From positions 186,001 through 250,000 of the forward strand of contig DASPKM010000011.1 of assembly GCA_035628135.1 (NCBI GenBank): a stretch of DNA of 64,000 nt. Reading direction: 5' to 3'. A model generated the notes under the pieces. The model searched no databases and was not told the DNA's origin. It saw nothing but the letters and a program-made list of their open reading frames with translations. Position numbers and translations under genes: made by a program. Origin of the DNA: DASPKM01 sp035628135 (lineage in GTDB: Bacteria > Bacteroidota > Bacteroidia > Chitinophagales > Chitinophagaceae). This document shows, in pieces, positions 17,412 through 25,663 of the stretch (position 1 is the stretch's first letter; each line of letters starts with the position of its first letter).

Positions 17412-17446
17412 ACCCGCCCAACGGCTTGGGGAACCGTCAGACGGGT
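17412..17446. other. Symmetric hairpin in murC-ftsQ gap
   Basis: ACCCG/CGGGT outer arms and ACGG/CCGT inner arms are separated by symmetric 4-nt internal loops. It lies just before the ftsQ start in the operon mRNA. Could be an RNA hairpin; no poly-T follows, so not a terminator. Confidence 0.3.
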
Positions 17447-17484
17447 ACAAGGCGTGCAGGTGATATCTCCCGCACGCAATTCGC

Positions 17485-18846
17485 TCAGCTCATTTGCAAG
17501 ATCTTTTTTAGCGGTTCCACCAACGTGTCGATGTCGCCGGCGCCCGCCGTAATGAACAATTCCACTTCATGCGTGTTCATCCAGCTCATTAATTCATCTT
17601 TACCCATCAGGTGTGCATTATCGTTATACATCCTGTCCATGATCATCCTGCTGCTCACGCCTTCTATCGGCAATTCCCTTGCGGGATAAATGGGCAGCAG
17701 TATTACTTCATCGGCCAGGTCCAGCACCTTTGCAAATTCATCGGCAAGGTCCTTTGTGCGGCTGTACAGGTGCGGTTGAAACACCACGGTGCACCGCTTA
17801 CCGCTGAACAATGCCTTTGCGCCTGTTATCAATGCCCTCAGCTCTTCGGGGTGGTGCGCATAATCGTCTATGAACACCAGCTCTTTCGATTGAATGATGT
17901 ATTCAAACCTGCGTTTCACGCCTTTGAAATCGGCCATCGCCGCTTTGATCTTTTCCGGCGCAATCTGCAGGCGCCGGGCAACGGCAATGGCCGCAATGCT
18001 GTTCTCTACGTTGTGCATGCCCCCCATGTTCAGCTCCACGTTGTCGATCATATAGTCTTTCATCATCCAGTCGAACTCGTAGCTTCCGTTGCGCAGCCTG
18101 ATATTAGTTCCATACACGTCGGCGCTGTCGTTTTGCACGCTGTAGGTTCGGTGATCGGGGGCATGCAGCTCGCTGGAACGTTTCATTCCGAATTTGCTCA
18201 ATAGTAACCCGCCGGGTTTCAGCTTGCCTGCAAATTCAATGAATGCGTCCTCCATGGCGGTTTCCGTTCCGTAAATGTCCAGGTGGTCTGCGTCCATCGC
18301 CGTAATGATGGCTATGTCGGGACTTAATTTCAAAAAGCTTCTGTCGTATTCATCTGCCTCCACCACGCATACGTCGTTGCTATGGCTCCAGAAATTGGTA
18401 TCGTAGTTCACGGATATTCCACCGAGGAAGGCGTTGCATCCGAAGCCGCTATGGCGAAGGATGTGCGCTATCATGGTAGAGATGGTGGTTTTTCCATGCG
18501 TGCCTGCCACGCAGATATTGAATGAGTGTTTTGTGATCAGTCCCAGCACATCGCTGCGCTTGAAGAGCGGGTAGTTGTTTTGTTGATAGAATACCAACTC
18601 AGCATGGTCTGCGGGAATTGCCGGCGTGTATACCACCATGCCCGCATCTTTAGGCGCTTTGTCCAGGTCCTCCTGGTAATGCACCGGTATTCCTTCCTCT
18701 GCCAGTTGTTTGGTCAGCGTGGTTTCGCTGCGATCGTAACCGCTCACGTCCTTGCCCTGCGTTTTAAAATATCTTGCCAGTGCGCTCATGCCAATGCCGC
18801 CGATGCCGATGAAATAGATTTTTTGTATGGTCTTCAGATCATTCAA
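17485..18846 (-). CDS. murC: UDP-N-acetylmuramate--L-alanine ligase MurC
   Basis: 453 residues. Adds L-Ala to UDP-MurNAc. N-terminal Rossmann motif FIGIGGIGMSALA, ATP-binding loop GTHGKT at 115-120, then Mur-ligase central and C-terminal domains (DDYAHHPEELRA, QPHLYSRTKD). The start is TTG at 18846; the family N-terminus (IQKIYFIGIGGIGMS) begins soon after, and the next in-frame ATG is inside the nucleotide-binding motif. That TTG sits at the edge of the TAATTATT repeat. It lies between murG and ftsQ in the cluster. Confidence 0.95.
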   Translation of the reverse strand: MNDLKTIQKIYFIGIGGIGMSALARYFKTQGKDVSGYDRSETTLTKQLAEEGIPVHYQEDLDKAPKDAGMVVYTPAIPADHAELVFYQQNNYPLFKRSDVLGLITKHSFNICVAGTHGKTTISTMIAHILRHSGFGCNAFLGGISVNYDTNFWSHSNDVCVVEADEYDRSFLKLSPDIAIITAMDADHLDIYGTETAMEDAFIEFAGKLKPGGLLLSKFGMKRSSELHAPDHRTYSVQNDSADVYGTNIRLRNGSYEFDWMMKDYMIDNVELNMGGMHNVENSIAAIAVARRLQIAPEKIKAAMADFKGVKRRFEYIIQSKELVFIDDYAHHPEELRALITGAKALFSGKRCTVVFQPHLYSRTKDLADEFAKVLDLADEVILLPIYPARELPIEGVSSRMIMDRMYNDNAHLMGKDELMSWMNTHEVELFITAGAGDIDTLVEPLKKILQMS

Positions 18847-18870
18847 TAATTATTAATTAATAATTATTTA
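18846..18870. repeat. TAATTATT-family repeat between murG and murC
   Basis: AT-only palindromic words. The murG stop codon (18864-18866) is inside and the murC TTG start is at its edge. Confidence 0.65.
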
Positions 18871-19958
18871 ATAATGTTTAATATCTCCGCTGCAATCCGC
18901 TCATCCGCGTTGCTAATGGCCAGCTTCGCGATATTGTTCTTTAATTCCTGCTGCCTGGCTTCGTCCTTTGCCAGTGCGATGGCCGCCTGCACCAGGCTTT
19001 GTTTCGCTTCGCTGTCCTTTATCATGATGCCCGCATGCTTTTGTTCCAGCGCCTTTGCATTGGCGGTTTGATGGTCTTCGGCCGCAAATGGATAGGGCAC
19101 GAAGATCACCGGCTTTTGCACTACGCACAATTCTGCGATTGCCATTGCCCCTGCTCTCGATATCACTATGTCTGCCGCCGCATATGCTTTTTCCATTTCG
19201 GTTATGAAGGCATCGGTCCAGATGTTACGTTGCTCTTCCGCAATTTTTGCCGCCTGTGCCGCAAATGGTTTACCCGTTTGCCAGATCAGCTGCACATCAT
19301 TTGAACCGAACATTTCCGCCTGTTCACCGATTGCTTCATTAATGCCTTTGGCGCCGAGGCTTCCGCCCGTGGCAAGAATGATCTTTTTTGCGGGGTCCAA
19401 CCCAAAAAAGCGCGCGCCTTCTTCCCTGCTCAGCCTGCCTTGCACTATGGACGAGCGCACCGGGTTGCCTGTGATGATGATGGTGGCAGCAGGGAAGAAT
19501 TTTTCCATCCCTTCGCTTGCCACAAACACCTTCGTTGCTTTCTTGCCCAACAGCACATTCGACTTACCGGCGAACGAATTGGATTCGTGGATGAAGCTGG
19601 GAATATTTTTTACCTGTGCATATTTCAACACAGGGAAGCTGGAATATCCTCCCACGCCCACCACCGCGTCCGGCCTGAAATCGTTGATGATCTGCCGTAC
19701 CTGGAAAAAACTTTTCAGCAGCTTGAAGGGCAGTGAAAAATTTTTGATCAAAGAACTGCGATTGAATCCTGCTATGTCCAGGCCTTTTATTGCATAACCC
19801 GCTTGTGGTATTTTTTCCATTTCCATTTTTCCTTTCGCGCCTACGAACAACAGCTCTATTGCGGGATCTGCCTTCTTCAGCGCATTGGCAATGGCTATTG
19901 CCGGAAAAATATGCCCACCTGTACCGCCACCTGCTATTATGATCTTCTTGTTTTGCAT
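18864..19958 (-). CDS. murG: UDP-GlcNAc--undecaprenyl-PP-MurNAc-pentapeptide transferase MurG
   Basis: 364 residues. Converts lipid I to lipid II on the inner face of the membrane. GT-B fold with the glycine-rich loop GGGTGGHIFPA at 10-20, a second G loop GGSLGAKGIN, and the UDP-GlcNAc binding region SRAGAMAIAEL followed by PFAAEDHQTANA. Length is normal. It follows ftsW by 12 bp and precedes murC by 17 bp. Start ATG at 19958 is the only sensible one. Confidence 0.96.
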   Translation of the reverse strand: MQNKKIIIAGGGTGGHIFPAIAIANALKKADPAIELLFVGAKGKMEMEKIPQAGYAIKGLDIAGFNRSSLIKNFSLPFKLLKSFFQVRQIINDFRPDAVVGVGGYSSFPVLKYAQVKNIPSFIHESNSFAGKSNVLLGKKATKVFVASEGMEKFFPAATIIITGNPVRSSIVQGRLSREEGARFFGLDPAKKIILATGGSLGAKGINEAIGEQAEMFGSNDVQLIWQTGKPFAAQAAKIAEEQRNIWTDAFITEMEKAYAAADIVISRAGAMAIAELCVVQKPVIFVPYPFAAEDHQTANAKALEQKHAGIMIKDSEAKQSLVQAAIALAKDEARQQELKNNIAKLAISNADERIAAEILNIIK

Positions 19959-19970
19959 TTGTTCTAATTG

Positions 19971-21197
19971 CTACTGACTTTTCCCTTCTAACTGCTCCAC
20001 GTTCCTTGCGACGCTTAGGATGATGCCTATTGACACGCAAGTAAACAAGAACGAACTTCCGCCCATGCTCACCAGTGGCAGCGTTACGCCGGTGACCGGG
20101 AAGAGGTTCACGTTTACCGCCATGTTCGTCAGTGCCTGTATCACCAGCGTAAAGCTTAAACCCAGTGCCAGGAAAGCCCCGAATGCATAAGGACATTTGC
20201 GGAACAACCTGATACTTCGGAATAAGAACAATAAATAAATGAACACCAGGCAGGCGCCTCCTATCAGCCCATATTCTTCTATGATGATGGCATAGATGAA
20301 ATCGGAATAAGGATGCGGTAAAAAATTCCGCGACTCGCTGTTGCCCGGGCCCGCTCCAAACCATCCGCCCTTGGCGATGCCGATCTTGGCCTGGTTCACC
20401 TGGTAGTTATCATCCTTGTCTATGTCTTTCGACGCATACATGAATGTTTGCACGCGCTTGATCCACGTGGGTATTCTCGATTCCTGCAATATGGACGGGA
20501 GCTCTTTGCATTTTTGTTCCTGCTTGTCGTAATACGCCATGGCGATGGTTACCAGTATCAGCACCGGCAGCAGTGCCACGCCGATGGTTACCAGTAAGAA
20601 CTTTGCCCTGATCCTCCCGATAAACATCAGCATCATGCAGCTGGCGGCCAGCAGCACGGCTGTTGAAAGGTTGGCGGGGGCTATCAGCAGGCAGATGATA
20701 CAAACAGGAATGATCACCGGCAGAAAACCTTTTTTCAAATCATTCACATGCAGTTGCCTGCGGCTAAGCTGGCGGCTAACGTACATGAACAGCGCAAGCT
20801 TGGCAAGGTCCGATGTTTGAAATGTAAGATTGATGACGGGTACGCGGATCCAGCGGCTGCCTTCGTTGAGGGTTACGCCATAAAATAATGTATACAATAA
20901 TAATGGTATCGAAACCAGGAACAATATCACGGCCAGCCGCGAATAAAAAGTATAGTTCACGCGGTGCATGAAATAGATCACCGCAATGCCCAGCGATATG
21001 AACACGGCTTGCTTGAACAGGTACACTTCAGTATTGCCGCGGTTCATTTTATAGGCCAGCAGCCCTGTAGAGCTATATACAGCCAGCAACGATACCAGGC
21101 CCAATAGTATTACAATGGCCCAGATAACCTTATCGCCTTTGGCGCGCTGTCCAAGGTTTTTTAAAGATGGTTGTTCTATTGTGATATTCTCAGTCAT
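19971..21197 (-). CDS. ftsW: SEDS peptidoglycan polymerase FtsW
   Basis: 408 residues with about ten membrane helices. SEDS glycosyltransferase that polymerises lipid II at the septum with FtsI. Conserved elements include the NEGSRWIRVP and QTSDLAKLAL segments, the large periplasmic loop with GGWFGAGPGNS, the catalytic-type aspartate in HPYSDFIYAIIIEEYG, and the terminal GVTLPLVSMGGSS motif. Its ATG codon (21195-21197) is drawn from the GTCATT repeat that fills the gap after murD. A long charged loop (near residues 215-245) matches the Bacteroidetes version. Confidence 0.95.
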   Translation of the reverse strand: MTENITIEQPSLKNLGQRAKGDKVIWAIVILLGLVSLLAVYSSTGLLAYKMNRGNTEVYLFKQAVFISLGIAVIYFMHRVNYTFYSRLAVILFLVSIPLLLYTLFYGVTLNEGSRWIRVPVINLTFQTSDLAKLALFMYVSRQLSRRQLHVNDLKKGFLPVIIPVCIICLLIAPANLSTAVLLAASCMMLMFIGRIRAKFLLVTIGVALLPVLILVTIAMAYYDKQEQKCKELPSILQESRIPTWIKRVQTFMYASKDIDKDDNYQVNQAKIGIAKGGWFGAGPGNSESRNFLPHPYSDFIYAIIIEEYGLIGGACLVFIYLLFLFRSIRLFRKCPYAFGAFLALGLSFTLVIQALTNMAVNVNLFPVTGVTLPLVSMGGSSFLFTCVSIGIILSVARNVEQLEGKSQ

Positions 21198-21276
21198 TGA
21201 GTTATTGAGTCATTTGGTCATATAGTCATTAGGTCAGTGGGTCAATGACTTAATGACCCAATGACTTATTGACTTT
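21193..21276. repeat. GTCATTAAG-family repeat between murD and ftsW, foldable
   Basis: About 84 bp of 8-10 bp words such as GTCATTGAG and AATGACTT. The left half is roughly the reverse complement of the right half, so the transcript could fold into a long imperfect hairpin. The ftsW start codon lies in it and the murD stop directly borders it. Confidence 0.75.
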
Positions 21277-22611
21277 TTATAATTCCCTCACTGCCTGCTT
21301 GAACTGCTGGCCCCTGTCTTCATAATTTTTAAACAGGTCGAAGCTTGCGCAGGCAGGGCTTAACAATACTATATCGCCTTTGCTGGCGAGGCGGAAGGCT
21401 GTATGCACCGCTTCGCGGGCGCTGCCTGTGTTCACTATTACGGCCACGTCGTTTTTAAAAGCGTCATGTATTTTCCTGTTGTCAACGCCCAGGCAAACGA
21501 TGGCCTTTACCTTTTCGCGCACCAGGTCGCGGATGAGCGAATAATCATTGCCTTTGTCTATTCCACCCAATATGAGTATGGTTGGCTTTTCCATGCTTTC
21601 CAACGCATACCAGGTGCTGTTTACATTGGTTGCCTTGCTGTCATTGATAAATTCCACGCCGCGCACCGGCAATACCGGTTCCATCCTGTGTTCCAGGCTT
21701 TCGAAGCTCTGGATGGCATCGCGGATCTTGTTCTTGCGCAATCCTATCACCGACGCCGCCAATCCTGCTGCCATGGTATTGTATTGATTGTGTTTTCCTT
21801 TGATCGCAAAGTCATAAATGCTCATCTGCATTTTCTCATCGCCGGTCGTTATGGTCATTTGCCCGTTTTGTATGTAAGCACCGTTTTTCAGTTCATGTCT
21901 CATAGTGAATGGTAAAAGGTTAGGTTTGGTTGTAAACCGGTGTATGTATTGCATGGTCACCGGGTCGTCTTCGCAATAAATGAGATGGTCTTTCTCCGTT
22001 TGGTTCATAGTGATGCGGAACTTACTCCGGATATAGTTCTCGAATTTGTACTCGTACCTGTCAAGATGGTCCTCTGTAATGTTTGTCAGAATGGCAACGT
22101 CCGGCCTGAATTCGTGAATGTCATCCAACTGGAAACTGCTGATCTCGGCCACATACCAGGGTTTGGGATCTTCTGCCACCTGCCTTGCGAATGAATAACC
22201 GATGTTGCCGACCAGCGCCGCATCCAGTCCTGCGTGTTTGCAGATGTGGTGCGTTAGTGCAGTGGTGGTGGTTTTTCCATTGCTGCCGGTAATGGCGATG
22301 ATCCTGCTGTCCTGTTTGTGCCGGTAGGCCAGTTCTATTTCACTGATCACGGGAATTCCTTTTGACCTGATCTTTTTTACGGTTTCATTTTTTTCAGGAA
22401 TGCCCGGGCTTTTCATTACTTCGTCGGCCTGCAGCACTGCATCGGTATGGCCGCCTTCTTCGAATGCGATGCCATGCTCCTGCAGCTCCAGCTTGTACTG
22501 TTCCTTCAAAGAACTTCCATCGGAAAGAAACACATCATAGCCCTTAGCGCGCCCCAGTATGGCGGCGCCTATACCGCTCTCTCCTCCTCCCAGAATTACT
22601 AACCTATTCAT
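21277..22611 (-). CDS. murD: UDP-N-acetylmuramoylalanine--D-glutamate ligase MurD
   Basis: 444 residues. Adds D-Glu to UDP-MurNAc-L-Ala. N-terminal LVILGGGESGIGAA segment, ATP loop TGSNGKTTTT at about 108-117, central NITEDHLDRYE motif and C-terminal domain with GGIDKGNDY and LLSPACASFDLFKNYEDRG, the latter typical of MurD. Order after mraY and before ftsW is the classic dcw order. The 224-bp gap upstream of it is unusually long for this operon and contains another repeat. Confidence 0.96.
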   Translation of the reverse strand: MNRLVILGGGESGIGAAILGRAKGYDVFLSDGSSLKEQYKLELQEHGIAFEEGGHTDAVLQADEVMKSPGIPEKNETVKKIRSKGIPVISEIELAYRHKQDSRIIAITGSNGKTTTTALTHHICKHAGLDAALVGNIGYSFARQVAEDPKPWYVAEISSFQLDDIHEFRPDVAILTNITEDHLDRYEYKFENYIRSKFRITMNQTEKDHLIYCEDDPVTMQYIHRFTTKPNLLPFTMRHELKNGAYIQNGQMTITTGDEKMQMSIYDFAIKGKHNQYNTMAAGLAASVIGLRKNKIRDAIQSFESLEHRMEPVLPVRGVEFINDSKATNVNSTWYALESMEKPTILILGGIDKGNDYSLIRDLVREKVKAIVCLGVDNRKIHDAFKNDVAVIVNTGSAREAVHTAFRLASKGDIVLLSPACASFDLFKNYEDRGQQFKQAVREL

Positions 22612-22612
22612 C

Positions 22613-22676
22613 GATTTGAAATTTGAGTTGAGATTTCAGTTTTGAGATTGCCTATCGATCCCAGATTTCAAATCCC
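22613..22676. repeat. GATTTGAAAT repeat upstream of murD
   Basis: Words GATTTGAAATTTGAG, GAGATTTCAG and AGATTTCAAATC form an inverted arrangement in the mraY-murD gap (22612-22835). The rest of the gap shows no gene; a plus-strand frame there is only antisense to mraY. Confidence 0.5.
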
Positions 22677-22835
22677 AGGTACCATACGGATTGAATGGTT
22701 CTTCAAGAGCATGAAAATTTTTACTGCACCACAATTACTTCAAGCCGGTTTTTCTGAAATTGGAGTTTGGACGGTCCGAAGAGCTTCCCCGGAGTTGGTT
22801 TTTCACTAATTAGTTGTCCGCAAAGGAAAAACAGA

Positions 22836-24110
22836 TCAGCGTATCTTAAGGGTTACGATCGAAAACACTACGCACAAAATGGTCACAATCCAGAATCTTG
22901 TCACAATTTTACTTTCATGATAGCCCAATTTTTGATAATGATGATGCAAAGGGCTCATCAAAAATATCCTTCTGCCTTCACCATACTTTTTCTTAGTGTA
23001 TTTGAAATAAGTAACCTGTATAACAACGCTTAAATTTTCCACAAGAAATACACCGCAGAAAATCGGTATCAATAATTCCTTACGCACAATGATGGCCAAA
23101 GCAGCAATGATACCTCCGAGTGATAAACTGCCGGTATCGCCCATGAATACCTGGGCAGGGTACGAATTATACCAAAGAAATCCGACGCAGGCTCCAATCA
23201 TAGCCCCGATGAAAATAGACAGCTCGCCCAGGTTGGGGATGTACATAATATTTAGATAGTCTGCAAGCCTTAGGTCGCCGCTCGCATACGCAAATACGCC
23301 TAGGCACACACCGATGATGGCGGAAACGCCCGTCGCCTGCCCATCCAGTCCATCCGTTATGTTAGCGCCATTGGATACAGCGATGATGATAAATATCACG
23401 ATGATGATGTACAGTATCCACGTTAACCCGCGAATAGCGGTAGGCAGCAACTTCGAATAGTTGAACTCATGCGTTTTTACAAACGGTATGGTTGTAATGG
23501 GTTCCTGTGCTTTTACAAATACCCTTTCCGTGTTGTTCCATTTTACAGTGATCGTGTCTTTCGCCGGCGGATTTTGACCGAGGTATTCGCGGTAAACGCT
23601 TGCATTTTCGTTGAACAATAATGTTGTGGCCACCACTATGCCCAGCACCAATTGTCCCAGCACTTTGAACCATCCCGCCAGCCCGTCCTTGTCGCCTTTG
23701 CGGTAAGGTATTCCCTGCTCCTGCGCGAGCCGTTTGGCGCGCAGCTTCAGGTAATCATCGATGAAACCGATAATGCCCAGCCAGATGGTAGCGAATATCA
23801 TCAGCCGTATATAGGCTTTGCCCAGGTCGGCGAGCAATAAGGTCGGGATCAATATCGCCAGCAGTATGATGATGCCACCCATGGTAGGCGTGCCTTTCTT
23901 TTGTTGCTCGCCTGCCAATCCGAGGTCACGCACGCTTTCGCCCACCTGTTTGCGGCGCAGGTAGTTGATCAGCCTTTTGCCGAACACGGTTGTAATGATC
24001 AGCGACAACAGCACCGCAAGCAATACCCTGAAAGTGATGAACAGGAACAATGCCCCGCCCGGCACTTTAACTTCTATTGCGCGCAACCATTCGAAAAGAT
24101 GATACAGCAT
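22836..24110 (-). CDS. mraY: Phospho-MurNAc-pentapeptide-transferase MraY
   Basis: 424 residues, about ten membrane helices. Makes lipid I from UDP-MurNAc-pentapeptide and undecaprenyl phosphate. Visible active-site motifs: GTPTMGG near 74-80, GFIDDYLK with the paired aspartates at 118-119, NITDGLDG, FMGDTGSL and the SPLHHHYQKLG histidine motif. It is some 60 residues longer than typical MraY; the excess lies in a periplasmic loop at about 170-230 (NPPAKDTITVKWNNTERVF and following), which I recall from other Bacteroidetes. Start ATG 24110. Confidence 0.96.
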   Translation of the reverse strand: MLYHLFEWLRAIEVKVPGGALFLFITFRVLLAVLLSLIITTVFGKRLINYLRRKQVGESVRDLGLAGEQQKKGTPTMGGIIILLAILIPTLLLADLGKAYIRLMIFATIWLGIIGFIDDYLKLRAKRLAQEQGIPYRKGDKDGLAGWFKVLGQLVLGIVVATTLLFNENASVYREYLGQNPPAKDTITVKWNNTERVFVKAQEPITTIPFVKTHEFNYSKLLPTAIRGLTWILYIIIVIFIIIAVSNGANITDGLDGQATGVSAIIGVCLGVFAYASGDLRLADYLNIMYIPNLGELSIFIGAMIGACVGFLWYNSYPAQVFMGDTGSLSLGGIIAALAIIVRKELLIPIFCGVFLVENLSVVIQVTYFKYTKKKYGEGRRIFLMSPLHHHYQKLGYHESKIVTRFWIVTILCVVFSIVTLKIR

Positions 24111-24130
24111 ATTGCTTGTTGTCGTTAAAG

Positions 24131-24199
24131 GTCAATTGGTAGGGTCATTGGGTCAGGTCATGAGTCAATGACTTAATGACCTATTGACTTAATGACTTA
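24131..24199. repeat. GTCATTAAG-family repeat between murE and mraY
   Basis: Same words as at 21193-21276, again arranged as two roughly complementary halves. The murE stop codon (24197-24199) is its last triplet. Bases 24174-24199 are identical to 27794-27819. Confidence 0.75.
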
Positions 24200-25663
24200 T
24201 TTCCCTAACAGCTCAAACATCTCGTTCAAAACTTCTTTGTCGTCAAAATGATTTTTTACTCCTTTTACCTCCTGGTATTTTTCATGCCCTTTGCCTGCCA
24301 CCAGCACAATGTCTCGCTGCTTTGCCATGCTCACCGCGGTTTTAATGGCTTCTTTGCGGTCGGGTATGGAAATGAATTTTCTTTTGGCCGCTGAATCCAA
24401 TCCCGCCTCCATGTCGCGGATAATGTCCGCGGGGTCTTCGCTTCTCGGGTTGTCGGAAGTGAAGATCACACGGTCGCTGTGTTCGCAGGCCACCGCTCCC
24501 ATCACCGGTCTTTTGGTTTTATCGCGGTCGCCGCCGCAACCTACTACCGTAATTATTTGCTCGTGCCCTCTGCGCAAATTCTTAATGGTGGCAAGCACAT
24601 TCAGCAATGCATCGGGCGTGTGTGCATAATCGACAATGCCAATTACTTTTTCCGCCGGTGATACCACGTAATCGAACCTTCCTTCCGCGCCTGTCAACAC
24701 GCTCATGTGCCGCAACACTTCGTGCTTGTCTTCTCCGAGCGAAACAGCTGAGCCGTATACGGCCAGCAGGTTGTATGCATTGAACTCGCCTATAAGCCTG
24801 AAATGCACTTCCTGCTCGTTGATGGTCATTATCAGTCCCGTAAGGCTGTTCTCCAATATTTTCCCTTTGAAATCTGCCAGCGTGCGCAGGCTGTAGAAAT
24901 ATTTTTTTGCATGGGTATTCTGCAGCATTACGGCGCCGCGTTTATCATCGGCATTGGAAATGGCGAATGCATCGGAGGGCAGCCAGTCAAAGAACAATTT
25001 TTTAATGCGTATGTATTCGTCGAATGTTTTATGATAGTCCAGGTGGTCGTGCGTAATGTTGCTGAAAATGCCGCCTGCGTATTTCAACCCGGTGATGCGG
25101 TGCTGGTGAATAGCGTGCGAGCTGCTTTCCATGAACACGTGCGTGCATCCTGCGTCCAGCATCTGCCTCAGCAATGCATTCAGGTTAATAGCGTCGGGAG
25201 TGGTATGCGTGGCCGGCACCACGGTATTGCCTATTTGATTTTGCACCGTGCTTATGAGCCCGCAGGTATATCCCAGCGCCGAGAACAGTTTAAAGAGCAG
25301 CGTTGCAATCGTGGTTTTTCCGTTGGTGCCTGTAACACCTACCAGTTTCAGTTTTTCAGAAGGCTGGCCGTAAAAATTATGCGCCATGTATGCCGCCGCC
25401 AACGCCGAATTATCCACCTGCACATAAGTAGTGCCTTCGTTTTGCGATGCCGGCATGGTTTCACAGATCACCGCGGCCGCTCCCGCCTCAACCACCTGAG
25501 CAATAAATTGATGGCCGTCCATAGCAACGCCCCTGATGGCGATGAAGGCCGATCCCTTTCCCACTTTCCTTGAATCCATTTGCAGGTTGGCAATATCAAT
25601 GTCAAGACTGCCATGAACAGACCTGATGGGCACTTTATACAATATGTCCTGTAACAGCGGCAT
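24197..25663 (-). CDS. murE: UDP-MurNAc-tripeptide synthetase MurE (meso-diaminopimelate type)
   Basis: 488 residues. Adds the third amino acid of the stem peptide. N-terminal MurE domain (DSRKVGKGSAFIAIRG), ATP loop TGTNGKTT at 111-118, carbamylated-lysine region (NITHDHLDYHKTFDEY) and the DNPR motif in TSDNPRSEDP, which in MurE marks meso-diaminopimelate as substrate. Its ATG overlaps the ftsI stop by one base (TAATG), so the two are translationally coupled. murF, which usually comes next, is missing from this cluster. Confidence 0.95.
   Translation of the reverse strand: MPLLQDILYKVPIRSVHGSLDIDIANLQMDSRKVGKGSAFIAIRGVAMDGHQFIAQVVEAGAAAVICETMPASQNEGTTYVQVDNSALAAAYMAHNFYGQPSEKLKLVGVTGTNGKTTIATLLFKLFSALGYTCGLISTVQNQIGNTVVPATHTTPDAINLNALLRQMLDAGCTHVFMESSSHAIHQHRITGLKYAGGIFSNITHDHLDYHKTFDEYIRIKKLFFDWLPSDAFAISNADDKRGAVMLQNTHAKKYFYSLRTLADFKGKILENSLTGLIMTINEQEVHFRLIGEFNAYNLLAVYGSAVSLGEDKHEVLRHMSVLTGAEGRFDYVVSPAEKVIGIVDYAHTPDALLNVLATIKNLRRGHEQIITVVGCGGDRDKTKRPVMGAVACEHSDRVIFTSDNPRSEDPADIIRDMEAGLDSAAKRKFISIPDRKEAIKTAVSMAKQRDIVLVAGKGHEKYQEVKGVKNHFDDKEVLNEMFELLGK

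Noticed and set aside
22767..23033. 88-codon plus frame starting in the mraY-murD gap
   Set aside because: Most of it is antisense to mraY and no family features are seen.
24803..25573. 256-codon plus frame opposite murE
   Set aside because: Antisense to the ATP-binding core of murE; His/Val/Gln-rich composition typical of shadow frames.
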